Source: Clostridiales bacterium (GTDB lineage Bacteria > Bacillota > Clostridia > UBA1381). Taken from it: a stretch of 7,611 bases of DNA. Shown here one piece after another: positions 1 to 6,817 of this stretch (position 1 is the stretch's first letter; the number at the start of each line of letters is the position of its first letter). The stretch covers positions 1 through 7,611 of the forward strand of contig DMLG01000124.1 of NCBI GenBank assembly GCA_003453455.1. Direction: 5' to 3'. The notes below the pieces were generated by a model. The model saw nothing but the letters and a program-made list of their open reading frames with translations, did not search any database and was not told where the DNA came from. The position numbers were made by a program, and so were the translations under genes.

Positions 1-171
1 CTTGAAAATCTTTTCATTTTTCCCTGGCCGCGGCTGCGTAAAAAACGGATTTCCGTGCATTTTATAAGCACCGAGAATCATAAGTATTATATATAGCCAC
101 GAAAAAACCGTAATTGCCGCCAAAGCGCAGACAATATCTAAAAAGCGCTTGACATATTTTTTGTAAATCAT
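1..171 (-). CDS. Bacterial sugar transferase (phosphoglycosyl transferase, EpsL/PglC-like), N-terminal fragment
   Basis: The first 57 codons of a gene that runs off the left edge of the window. The product begins MIYKKYVKRFLDIV, then has a hydrophobic stretch at about residues 11-35, then a GNPFFTQPRPGKNEKIFK block. This is the N-terminus of the monotopic phosphoglycosyl transferase family (PglC, WcaJ C-terminal domain, EpsL). These membrane enzymes move a sugar phosphate from a UDP-sugar to undecaprenyl phosphate and so start glycan assembly. The catalytic Asp-Glu pair lies beyond the window edge. The ATG overlaps the stop codon of the upstream aminotransferase as ATGA, which implies translational coupling in one operon. 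Oddity: residues 24-25 are Ser-Trp where this family usually has a helix-breaking Ser-Pro. The family call is firm; the exact sugar is unknown. Confidence 0.88.
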   Translation of the reverse strand, partial: MIYKKYVKRFLDIVCALAAITVFSWLYIILMILGAYKMHGNPFFTQPRPGKNEKIFK

Positions 172-1400
172 CCAAAACAATCCCTTACTGCTTCAATAAT
201 TTTATCCTGTTCCTCTTTTGTCATCTTGTTATCGCTTGGGAGGCAAAGACCTCTTTCAAATATGTCCATACCTACATCAACTGTTTCACTCTTTATGTAT
301 GCGTTAGTTTGTCCCCTTCCATTTCCGCAGACAGTAATAAACGGATTGTTTCTGTAAATCGGCTGTGCGTGCATAGGTTTCCATATTGGTCGTCCCTCTG
401 CATTCAGATTTGCAAGCATTTCCAAAATCTCGGTAGGACAGCTCTTGCCTTTTTCCTTCACATAGCAGGCTTCACTATCCGAGCGCACCTGCTTACACAT
501 AGCACTTTTATCAATAAGCATACAAGAAAGCCAGAAATTAGGTTCGCAAATATTCTCATCATAAGGATTCATCGTAACTGGCAGGTCTGCAAATCCCTCT
601 TTGTATCGCATATGTATTGCTTTTTTGCTTGCTATATGCTCTTCAAGATACGGAATTTGACCTCTGACAACACCTGCTATTACATTACTCATACGGTAAT
701 TGTATCCAAGCTCCTCGTGCTGATACCACGGAGCATCTTCACGGCTCTGAGTGGACCATTTGCGCGCCTTGTTTGCAGCATTTATATCATCTGTCAAGAG
801 CATACCGCCCGATGAGCCTGTTATTATTTTATTTCCGTTAAAACTTATTGCATTATATGTGCCGAAAGTCCCTGTTTGTCTGCCTTTATATGTAGCGCCC
901 AAAGACTCTGCCGCATCTTCTATCAAAATTGCATTATGCGCTTTGCAGATTTTTACAATTTCATCCATTTTTCCAGGAGTTCCGTATAAATTCGCAACTA
1001 CTACCGCCTTCGTTTGCGGGTAAAGTTCAAACGCTTTTTCAAGCGCCGCAGGATCCATATTCCATGTATCGCGCTCAGTGTCTATAAAAACAGGAACACC
1101 GCCCTCATAAACAATAGGATTTACTGTGGCATCAAATGTCATATCGCTGGCAAAAACATAATCTCCCTTTTTTATTCCCGCCAGTTTCATACAAAGGTGC
1201 AGCGCCGCCGTTCCGCAAGAAAGCGCAACAGCATATTTTGTTCCAACCTTTTCGGAAATGCTTTTTTCGACTTCATTTATATTTTTCCCTACCGTGGACA
1301 TCCAGTTTGTCTTGAATGCCTCGGTCATATATTCCAGTTCTTCTCCGTGCATTGTCGGAGAAGACAGGTAAATTTTCCTCTCAAATGGCTTTATATCCAT
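168..1400 (-). CDS. DegT/DnrJ/EryC1/StrS-family PLP-dependent sugar aminotransferase (EpsN/PglE-like)
   Basis: A 410-residue protein. The family transfers an amino group from glutamate to a UDP-4-keto-6-deoxy sugar in the cytoplasm, supplying amino sugars for polysaccharide or glycoprotein. Visible blocks, numbered from this start: KIYLSSPTMHG (9-19), SCGTAALHL (61-69), EDAAESLGATYKG (161-173; Asp162 should contact the PLP ring nitrogen) and SFNGNKIITGSSGG (186-199; Lys191 is the expected PLP lysine). The pattern is very close to B. subtilis EpsN as I remember it, with about 20 extra residues in the last third (around 300-330 and 350-370). The start at 1400 is chosen because AGAGGT lies 6 bases upstream; an in-frame GTG at 1424 is only about 10 bases from the expected transcript start. 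The gene is first in an operon with the overlapping sugar transferase, a pairing like epsL/epsN or pglC/pglE. The substrate is inferred, not shown. Confidence 0.93.
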   Translation of the reverse strand: MDIKPFERKIYLSSPTMHGEELEYMTEAFKTNWMSTVGKNINEVEKSISEKVGTKYAVALSCGTAALHLCMKLAGIKKGDYVFASDMTFDATVNPIVYEGGVPVFIDTERDTWNMDPAALEKAFELYPQTKAVVVANLYGTPGKMDEIVKICKAHNAILIEDAAESLGATYKGRQTGTFGTYNAISFNGNKIITGSSGGMLLTDDINAANKARKWSTQSREDAPWYQHEELGYNYRMSNVIAGVVRGQIPYLEEHIASKKAIHMRYKEGFADLPVTMNPYDENICEPNFWLSCMLIDKSAMCKQVRSDSEACYVKEKGKSCPTEILEMLANLNAEGRPIWKPMHAQPIYRNNPFITVCGNGRGQTNAYIKSETVDVGMDIFERGLCLPSDNKMTKEEQDKIIEAVRDCFG

Positions 1401-1440
1401 ATCAATACCTCTTTCAAATAACACTACCCCAAGCTAATTT

Positions 1441-1469
1441 ATTATATCTCACTAAATCCATTTTGTCAA
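1441..1469 (-). promoter_or_regulatory. Consensus sigma-A promoter of the glycan operon
   Basis: Read on the minus strand, TTGACA (1469-1464) and TATAAT (1446-1441) are separated by exactly 17 bases. Both hexamers are perfect matches to the housekeeping consensus. Transcription would begin near 1434, leaving a leader of about 35 bases that contains the AGAGGT ribosome binding site at 1412-1407. No operator or attenuator is apparent in the short leader. Confidence 0.88.
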
Positions 1470-1574
1470 TATTAGATCATCACTGTATTACTCATTTAAC
1501 AAAAAATATTTTAAAAAAATAAATTGGAAAAATATTTTAGTAATAATTTGCGTTTTATATCAAAAAATAAGCCT

Positions 1575-1597
1575 GTAATCGCTGATTATGCGATTGC
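1575..1597 (+). other. Small hairpin just upstream of the SASP ribosome binding site
   Basis: GTAATCGC (1575-1582) pairs with GCGATTGC (1590-1597) around a 7-base loop. All pairs are Watson-Crick except one G-U. It lies 17 bases before the GGAGGA ribosome binding site (1615-1620), so it would fall in the 5' leader of the spore protein mRNA. It might stabilise the message or be incidental. No T-run follows, so it is not a terminator. Confidence 0.4.
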
Positions 1598-1628
1598 TTT
1601 ATATAAAAAATATTGGAGGAAGAAAACT

Positions 1629-1820
1629 ATGTCAAGATCAAAGATCAATGTGCCTGAGGCAAAACAGGCTATGGACAACTTCAAGATGGAAGCTGCACGC
1701 GAAGTAGGCGTAGATTTGAAGCAAGGTTACAACGGTGACTTAACTTCAAGACAAGCAGGTTCTGTTGGCGGCCAAATGGTCAAGAAGATGATTGAGGATT
1801 ACGAAAACAAAATCAAATAA
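1629..1820 (+). CDS. Alpha/beta-type small acid-soluble spore protein (SASP)
   Basis: A 63-residue protein. The family coats and protects forespore DNA, switching it to an A-like form resistant to UV and heat, and is degraded at germination by the GPR protease to feed amino acids. The conserved blocks are VPEAK (8-12), EAAREVGVDL (21-30), YNGDLTSRQAGSVGG (34-48) and a basic C-terminal helix MVKKMIEDYE (50-59). This closely resembles clostridial SASPs, with YNGDL and SRQ blocks. The GPR cleavage position should be after Glu21, but the next residue is Ala rather than the usual Ile, Phe or Val. The start is fixed by GGAGGA at 1615-1620, 8 bases upstream; an in-frame opening back to 1524 lacks such a site. 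The family is normally transcribed by SigG, whose gene begins at 6891, but I found no convincing SigG promoter upstream. Confidence 0.95.
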   Translation: MSRSKINVPEAKQAMDNFKMEAAREVGVDLKQGYNGDLTSRQAGSVGGQMVKKMIEDYENKIK

Positions 1821-1839
1821 CAATGATTAGCGTAATCTC

Positions 1840-1999
1840 TTTGTTTTCTCTTTTAAATGATGATTGCAAAATTGAAAACGGTAGGATTTTTCCTGTTATA
1901 AACAGCACTTTTAATAATTCATTTAATTTTGAAAATACTCCGTTTTTAATTATATTTACCGATAAAAATCAGTAAATAATCATCATTTATGAAAACAAA
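1840..1999 (+). ncRNA. Candidate structured RNA: three-way junction of nested inverted repeats downstream of the SASP gene
   Basis: This gap holds four long complementary pairings that are mutually compatible. P1: 1854-1865 with 1978-1989, 12 perfect pairs. P0: 1840-1848 with 1991-1999, 9 perfect pairs, stacked outside P1 across a 5-by-1 internal loop. P2: 1870-1881 with 1940-1951, 12 pairs including one G-U. P3: 1954-1959 with 1972-1977, 6 pairs, then a C-A mismatch, then 1961-1963 with 1968-1970, capped by AAAA. P1, P2 and P3 form a compact junction with 4, 2 and 0 linking bases. The P2 loop holds a further hairpin, CTGTT (1893-1897) with AACAG (1901-1905). An intrinsic terminator follows at once, so the element could be the 3' end of the SASP transcript or a processed small RNA. 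Strand is inferred from the terminator; one wobble favours each strand. I do not recognise an Rfam class. A miniature mobile element with terminal inverted repeats is the main alternative. Confidence 0.45.
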
Positions 2000-2004
2000 A
2001 AAAA

Positions 2005-2048
2005 GGCGGAGGCTTTTGGATAAATTCTGAAAGCCTCCGTTTGTTTTT
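2005..2048 (+). terminator. Strong intrinsic terminator after the SASP and structured region
   Basis: CGGAGGCTTT (2007-2016) pairs perfectly over 10 bases with AAAGCCTCCG (2030-2039) around a 13-base loop, followed by TTTGTTTTT (2040-2048). It ends the SASP transcript and insulates the ABC transporter promoter that starts 24 bases further on. An A-run (1997-2004) on the left would give a T-run on the other strand, so the hairpin could act in both directions, although no gene here needs minus-strand termination. Confidence 0.9.
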
Positions 2049-2071
2049 CACAAAAACTTTATTGAAAATAT

Positions 2072-2099
2072 TTGATTTTCCGCCGTTTTATGATATAAT
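2072..2099 (+). promoter_or_regulatory. Extended -10 sigma-A promoter of the ABC transporter gene
   Basis: TGATATAAT (2091-2099) is a perfect extended -10 element. TTGATT (2072-2077) serves as a 4-of-6 match to the -35 element at 16-base spacing. Transcription would begin near 2106, giving a leader of about 26 bases with the ribosome binding site AAAGGAA (2120-2126). Confidence 0.78.
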
Positions 2100-2131
2100 T
2101 GTGCCATATTTTGTTTGTGAAAGGAAATACC

Positions 2132-3871
2132 ATGTTTAAACGGTTTTTAAATTATTACAAGCCATATCGGAGGATTTTTATTCTGGATATGCTGTCCTCC
2201 TTTTTCGTTTCTTTAATAGGCGTAACATACCCGATTGTCACACGCCGTATGCTGAATGAGTTCATACCTGGCAAAATGTACCGCATGATTGTCTTTTCAG
2301 GACTTATGCTTGCATTTTTATACACAATCCGTATGCTTTTGAGATATTACATACAATACAAAGGTCATATAATGGGCGTTGGTATGCAGGCGGATATGCG
2401 CCGTGATATGTTTAATCATTTAGAAAAGCTGTCCTTTGGTTTTTTTGATAACAACGAGACGGGAAAGCTTATGTCACGCCTCACAAACGACCTTATGGAC
2501 ATAAGCGAGCTTGCCCATCACGGCCCCGAAAACCTGATAATTTCAGGCATAACGGTAATTGTATCATTTATATATCTTTCTACCATAAATTTTCCACTTA
2601 CGCTTATTATATTTTTATGCGTTCCGTTTTTGGTATGGATTGCGATGGCAATGCGAACCCGTATGCACCGTGCATTTTCCGAAAGCCGAAAATCAATTGC
2701 CGTTATAAATGCCTCCATTGAGGGCAGTATATCGGGAATACGCGTGACTAAGGCATTTAATAATTCCAAAATCGAGGAGAAAAAATTTGATATCGGCAAC
2801 GAACAGTTTGTAAATGCGCGAAAATCCGCCTACAAGGCAATGGGAATTTTCCATTCGACTACCTCATTTATAACCGATATTTTTAATGTGCTTGTGCTTA
2901 TTGCAGGAGGATTTTTCCTATACGCAGAAAAAATAAATTTTGGTGATTATGGGGCATTTATAGTATCGGTTAATCTTTTTCTTACTCCCGTTACCACTCT
3001 TATCAATTTTATGGAACAGTTCCAGGACGGCGTAAGCGGTTTTGAACGGTTTTGCGAAATTATGGATACCGAGCCTGAATTTGATAGTCCCGATGCGCAC
3101 GACCTCAAAGACTGCAAAGGGCATATTGAATTCAGAAATGTTTCCTACGGTTATGAGGACGGAGAGGATGTTATTAAAAACCTGAGCCTTGACATACCCG
3201 CCGGCAAAAAACTTGCTTTGGTAGGCCCGAGCGGCGGCGGAAAAACTACAATATGCCACCTTATTCCCCATTTTTATGATACAAAAAGGGGAGAAATTTT
3301 TATAGACTCAAACGAAATTCATTCGCTCACATTGAGTTCACTAAGGGACGCCATCGGAATAGTACAACAAGATGTATATTTGTTCAATTCGAGCATCAAA
3401 AAAAATATTGCTTACGGTAAACCTGGGGCAACTGATGCGGAAATCATTGAGGCTGCAAAAAAGGCAAATATTCACGACTACATAATGTCACTCAAAGACG
3501 GATATGATGCAAGAATAGGCGAGCGCGGCGTAAAACTTTCAGGCGGGCAAAAGCAAAGAATTTCCATAGCTCGTATTTTTCTTAAAAATCCGCCTATTCT
3601 CATTCTTGACGAGGCAACAAGCGCTCTTGATAATACTACGGAAATCCTGATACAAGATGCTTTGGATGAGCTATGCCGCGGAAGAACCACGATTGTTGTT
3701 GCCCATCGTCTTTCCACAATAAAAAACGCTGACGAAATCGCAGTAATTGCAGGCGGAAAAATTATAGAAAAGGGTACGCATAGCGACCTTATCGCCCTTT
3801 CAGGCATATACGAAAAGCTTTATAATCTGCAATTTAAAGCAAAAGAGCTTGAAACTATTGCAAAACTGTAA
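2132..3871 (+). CDS. ABC exporter half-transporter (fused membrane and ATPase domains, MsbA/BmrA type)
   Basis: A 579-residue protein of standard half-exporter length. Six membrane helices lie at about residues 15-37, 52-74, 135-152, 154-174, 242-264 and 272-294. The nucleotide-binding domain from about 330 shows Walker A GPSGGGKTT (365-373), the Q-loop in VQQDVYLF (about 411-418), signature LSGGQ (469-473), Walker B ILILDEATSALD (489-500) and the switch His525 in AHRLST. All catalytic motifs are intact. The family acts as a dimer in the cytoplasmic membrane, using ATP to export lipids, drugs or peptides. No partner half-transporter adjoins it, so a homodimer is likely. No peptidase or substrate-peptide gene is near, so the substrate is unknown. 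The start at 2132 is chosen from AAAGGAA 5 bases upstream; an earlier in-frame TTG at 2099 falls inside the promoter -10 element and cannot be used. Confidence 0.95.
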   Translation: MFKRFLNYYKPYRRIFILDMLSSFFVSLIGVTYPIVTRRMLNEFIPGKMYRMIVFSGLMLAFLYTIRMLLRYYIQYKGHIMGVGMQADMRRDMFNHLEKLSFGFFDNNETGKLMSRLTNDLMDISELAHHGPENLIISGITVIVSFIYLSTINFPLTLIIFLCVPFLVWIAMAMRTRMHRAFSESRKSIAVINASIEGSISGIRVTKAFNNSKIEEKKFDIGNEQFVNARKSAYKAMGIFHSTTSFITDIFNVLVLIAGGFFLYAEKINFGDYGAFIVSVNLFLTPVTTLINFMEQFQDGVSGFERFCEIMDTEPEFDSPDAHDLKDCKGHIEFRNVSYGYEDGEDVIKNLSLDIPAGKKLALVGPSGGGKTTICHLIPHFYDTKRGEIFIDSNEIHSLTLSSLRDAIGIVQQDVYLFNSSIKKNIAYGKPGATDAEIIEAAKKANIHDYIMSLKDGYDARIGERGVKLSGGQKQRISIARIFLKNPPILILDEATSALDNTTEILIQDALDELCRGRTTIVVAHRLSTIKNADEIAVIAGGKIIEKGTHSDLIALSGIYEKLYNLQFKAKELETIAKL

Positions 3872-3886
3872 TTTTTTTGCTATAAT
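3858..3886 (+). promoter_or_regulatory. Extended -10 sigma-A promoter for trkA-trkH, inside the 3' end of the ABC gene
   Basis: TTGCAA (3858-3863), a 17-base spacer ending in TGC, and a perfect TATAAT (3881-3886) form an extended -10 promoter. The -35 element lies within the last codons of the ABC gene, whose stop is at 3869-3871. Transcription would start near 3893, about 25 bases before the trkA ATG. No terminator separates the ABC gene from trkA, so read-through from upstream is also possible. Confidence 0.75.
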
Positions 3887-3917
3887 TAGGTAACTCTTAT
3901 GAAGGGAAGAATGTTTT

Positions 3918-5276
3918 ATGAATATAATCATTGTAGGATGCGGAAAAGTCGGTCAAAAACTTGCGGAAAAGCTCAGTCAGGAAAAAGAGCATAACATAAC
4001 GGTTATCGACCTTCGGTACAGCATTGTGCAAGATTTGATAAATGAATATGATATTATGGGCGTATGCGGAAGCTGTTCTGACCTTGATACGCTTACCGAG
4101 GCAGGCGTTATGGACGCTGACCTGCTAATTGCGGCAACAGGGGCAGATGAACTTAATCTCCTCACCTGCTTTATGGCAAAAAAAGCAGGCGGATGCCAAA
4201 CAATAGCACGAGTGAGAAATCCCGAATACTCAAAAGGACTTCATATGTTTAAAGAAGATTTGGGACTTGCTATGATTATCAATCCGGAGGCAACAGCGGC
4301 ACAGGAGATTGCCCGTATTCTGCGGTTCCCGTCAGTTATTAAAATTGATACCTTTGCAAAAGGCAGAGTGGAAATTCTGAAATTCAGAATTAACGAAAAT
4401 TCACCGCTTTTGGATATGAAAATCTCTGATATGAGCGCAAATTTTGGCGGTGAAGTACTTGTATGCGGCGTGGAACGCGGTGAAAACGCTTATATCCCAA
4501 ACGGAGATTTTATAATAAAAAGCGGCGACCTTGTAAGTATTGTCGCATCTCCTGAGGGGAGTGTAGATTTCTTCAAAAGAATAGGCGTCAAAACTAACCG
4601 CGTAAAGGACACCATTATAGTAGGCGGAGGCGCTACCGCATATTATCTTGCAAAACAGCTTATTTCCGCAGGTATAAGAGTTAAAATTATAGAACAGAAT
4701 GCGTTAAGATGCGAAAAACTCTGTGAGCTTTTGCCAAAAGCATCGGTAATCAATGCGGACGGTACGGAAAACCGTATCCTTTTGGAGGAGGGCTTAGATA
4801 GAGCCGAGTCCTTTGTTGCGCTTACAAACATTGATGAAGAAAATGTTCTTTTGTCCTTGTTTGCAAAGACTAAGATGGACGGCAAAATTGTAACAAAGGT
4901 AAACCGAATCGCTTACGATGATGTCATAGAAGGTCTTGACCTTGATACTGTCATATATCCAAAGAATATTACCGCCGATTATATTGTACGGTTTGTGCGT
5001 GCAAAAAAGAATTCTATGGGCAGCAATATTGAAACAATGCACTTAATTCTCGATGGAAAGGCGGAGGCTTTGGAATTCCGTATCGGGGAAAACTCTCCGA
5101 TAGCAAACATTCCTCTTGAACAAATGAAATTAAAGGACAATACCCGTATCGCCTGTATAAACCGCAAGGGTAAAATAATCACCCCTCACGGCAAGGATAC
5201 AATTCATCCAAAGGATACTGTTATTGTTGTAACCACTCACAAAGGTTTAAAGGATATTTCAGATATTTTTATATAA
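3918..5276 (+). CDS. trkA: Trk potassium uptake system peripheral NAD-binding subunit TrkA
   Basis: A 452-residue cytoplasmic protein with two tandem RCK units, the full-length TrkA layout; KtrA has only one. The first Rossmann fold has GCGKVG at 7-12 and the ribose-binding acid Asp31 in VID; the first RCK_C subdomain covers about 140-215. The second fold begins at 231 with GGGATA at 236-241 and an acid at Glu259 in KIIEQ; the second RCK_C covers about 370-450. In this family the N subdomains bind nucleotides (NAD(H), ATP or ADP) and the ring of subunits gates the membrane channel TrkH, which follows 12 bases downstream. The second nucleotide motif has Ala in place of the third glycine, a substitution I believe is not rare. 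A GAAGGGA ribosome binding site (3901-3907) lies about 10 bases before the ATG. RCK_C domains of related Bacillota proteins bind cyclic di-AMP; this is not shown here. Confidence 0.95.
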   Translation: MNIIIVGCGKVGQKLAEKLSQEKEHNITVIDLRYSIVQDLINEYDIMGVCGSCSDLDTLTEAGVMDADLLIAATGADELNLLTCFMAKKAGGCQTIARVRNPEYSKGLHMFKEDLGLAMIINPEATAAQEIARILRFPSVIKIDTFAKGRVEILKFRINENSPLLDMKISDMSANFGGEVLVCGVERGENAYIPNGDFIIKSGDLVSIVASPEGSVDFFKRIGVKTNRVKDTIIVGGGATAYYLAKQLISAGIRVKIIEQNALRCEKLCELLPKASVINADGTENRILLEEGLDRAESFVALTNIDEENVLLSLFAKTKMDGKIVTKVNRIAYDDVIEGLDLDTVIYPKNITADYIVRFVRAKKNSMGSNIETMHLILDGKAEALEFRIGENSPIANIPLEQMKLKDNTRIACINRKGKIITPHGKDTIHPKDTVIVVTTHKGLKDISDIFI

Positions 5277-5288
5277 GGAAATAGAGCT

Positions 5289-6725
5289 ATGAACTACAAA
5301 ATAATTATAAACACGCTCGGCTGGGTACTTAATGTTGAGGCAGCTGCCTTGGTACTGCCTCTTATTTGCGCACTCGTGTTTTCCGAGCCGTGTGCATTCA
5401 CATTTGTCATCTGCATACTAATCTGTGCGGGGCTGGGTGCAGCATGCACCATACCTACAATAAAGGACAGGACTATGTTCTCAAAAGAGGGTTTTATAAC
5501 CGTTGCGCTTTCATGGATAATTATGAGTATATTCGGCGCACTGCCTTTTGTTATTTCAGGCGCTGTACCTAATTTTGTAGACGCACTTTTTGAAACTGTA
5601 TCAGGCTTTACAACAACAGGTGCATCAATACTGACCGATGTCGAAGCTCTCCCTAAATCGCTGCTGTTTTGGCGCAGTTTTACACACTTTATCGGCGGTA
5701 TGGGAGTTTTAGTATTTTTGGTGGCAATACTTCCGTTATCAGGAGGGAATAACCTTTACCTTATAAAAGCTGAAAGCCCCGGCCCTTCTGTAAGCAAGCT
5801 TGTTCCGAAAATCCGTCAAACTGCAAAAATACTCTATATCATTTATATCATTCTGACTGTTATAGAAATCATTTTCCTCTTAGCAGGCGGTCTTGATATG
5901 TTTTCAGCCCTCACGCTTTCCTTCGGCACGGCGGGTACGGGAGGCTTTGCGGTGCTTAATTCGGGACTTTCGGAGTATTCTGCATACACTCAGAATGTAA
6001 TAACGGTATTTATGATTTTGTTCGGTATTGATTTTTCCATTTACTATATGCTCCTATTGGGCAAACTCCGCTCCGTATTGCGCTCGGAAGAGCTTCGCGC
6101 ATACCTTGGAATAATTTTCATTTCAATTATAACAATAACATTTAACATACGTCCGCTGTTCGGAAATTTGTCCGAAACGATACGCCACGCAGCATTTCAG
6201 ACTGCGGCTTTAATTACTACAACAGGATATTCTACCAGAGATTTTGACCTGTGGCCGGAGCTTTCAAAAACAATCCTTGTTACACTTATGTTTATAGGTG
6301 CTTCGGCAGGCAGCACAGGCGGCGGAATAAAAGTGTCCCGTATAATAATATTTGTAAAAAGCATATTTAAAGAGATAAAAATCGCCGCACATCCAAAAAG
6401 CACGCATAAAGTGACTATGAACGGCCGTCCTGTCGAGCATAGCGTAATACGCGCAGTAAATGTATATATGGCGGCATATATTGTCATTTATGTTGCATCA
6501 ATTCTTATAATAAGCATTGACAATATGGATTATACAACAAACTTTACAGCCGTTGTTGCAACTTTGAATAACATTGGTCCGGGACTTGCCAAAGTCGGTC
6601 CTACGCAGAATTTCAGCGCCTTTTCAGCACTTTCAAAAATAGTCCTCTCAATGGATATGCTAATCGGAAGATTGGAAATTTTCCCGATTTTGGTGCTGTT
6701 CTCGCCAAGTGCCTGGCGCAAATAA
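5289..6725 (+). CDS. trkH: Trk potassium uptake system membrane channel subunit TrkH
   Basis: A 478-residue integral membrane protein of normal TrkH length, mostly hydrophobic throughout. TrkH/KtrB proteins consist of four helix-pore-helix repeats, each giving one selectivity-filter segment to a single potassium pathway. The four segments are visible: SGFTTTGAS (105-113), GTAGTGGF (213-220), ITTTGYST (309-316) and LNNIGPG (426-432). Also typical are SAGSTGGGIKVSR (339-351), an intramembrane gating-loop region, and the C-terminal GRLEIFPILVLFSPSAWRK. AAGGA (5275-5279) overlaps the trkA stop codon and lies 9 bases before the ATG, so the two genes are co-transcribed and probably translationally coupled. 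The product supplies potassium import and osmotic adaptation together with TrkA. Nothing looks truncated. Confidence 0.95.
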   Translation: MNYKIIINTLGWVLNVEAAALVLPLICALVFSEPCAFTFVICILICAGLGAACTIPTIKDRTMFSKEGFITVALSWIIMSIFGALPFVISGAVPNFVDALFETVSGFTTTGASILTDVEALPKSLLFWRSFTHFIGGMGVLVFLVAILPLSGGNNLYLIKAESPGPSVSKLVPKIRQTAKILYIIYIILTVIEIIFLLAGGLDMFSALTLSFGTAGTGGFAVLNSGLSEYSAYTQNVITVFMILFGIDFSIYYMLLLGKLRSVLRSEELRAYLGIIFISIITITFNIRPLFGNLSETIRHAAFQTAALITTTGYSTRDFDLWPELSKTILVTLMFIGASAGSTGGGIKVSRIIIFVKSIFKEIKIAAHPKSTHKVTMNGRPVEHSVIRAVNVYMAAYIVIYVASILIISIDNMDYTTNFTAVVATLNNIGPGLAKVGPTQNFSAFSALSKIVLSMDMLIGRLEIFPILVLFSPSAWRK

Positions 6726-6734
6726 ATATAACTT

Positions 6735-6775
6735 ACACTTTTGCTCCGAAAATTCCGGGCAAAAGTGTTTTTTTT
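6735..6775 (+). terminator. Strong intrinsic terminator after trkH
   Basis: ACACTTTTGC (6735-6744) pairs perfectly with GCAAAAGTGT (6759-6768); within the loop CCG and CGG can pair further. A run of eight T bases (6768-6775) follows. It lies 9 bases past the trkH stop and isolates the potassium operon from sigG. Confidence 0.92.
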
Positions 6776-6787
6776 GACTTCAAAAAA

Positions 6788-6817
6788 GTATAACAATCCC
6801 AAATTTTGAAAATAATA
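6788..6817 (+). promoter_or_regulatory. Candidate sigma-F-type promoter of sigG
   Basis: GTATA (6788-6792), exactly 15 bases, then GAAAATAATA (6808-6817). Against the B. subtilis sigma-F consensus as I remember it (GYWTA, about 15 bases, GgNRANAnTw), the only mismatch is A for the weakly conserved second G of the -10 element. Transcription would begin near 6823 with a leader of about 68 bases. In B. subtilis the sigG gene (spoIIIG) is switched on by sigma F in the forespore, so the site makes biological sense. The region is very AT-rich, so chance resemblance is possible. Confidence 0.45.

Noticed and set aside
309..1421. Open frames on the plus strand opposite the aminotransferase.
   Set aside because: The minus-strand gene shows full family motifs, ribosome binding site and promoter; the opposite frames have no recognisable motifs and are shadows.
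1401..1424. GTG start 8 codons upstream for the aminotransferase.
   Set aside because: It would lie about 10 bases after the predicted transcript start with no ribosome binding site, and the extra codons contain the AGAGGT site used by the ATG at 1400.
1527..1557. GAAAA...CGTTTTA as a possible SigG promoter for the SASP.
   Set aside because: Each box has a mismatch at a key position and the 19-base spacing is long; not better than expected in such AT-rich DNA.
1524..1628. In-frame N-terminal extension of the SASP by 35 codons from a TTG.
   Set aside because: The canonical SASP begins at 1629 with a strong GGAGGA site; the extension has none and no SASP homology.
1823..1975. A 50-codon open frame (MISVISLF...FTDKNQ) starting 2 bases after the SASP stop codon.
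   Set aside because: It has no ribosome binding site, resembles nothing I know, and overlaps almost all arms of the inverted-repeat structure, which explains the sequence better. An AT-rich chance frame is likelier, but a small protein cannot be excluded.
1840..1999. Retron-type non-coding RNA, because it has terminal inverted repeats around internal hairpins.
   Set aside because: No reverse transcriptase or effector gene is nearby; the flanking genes are a SASP and an ABC exporter.
2099..2131. TTG start 11 codons upstream for the ABC transporter.
   Set aside because: Its first base is the last base of the TATAAT element, so it would not be in the transcript.
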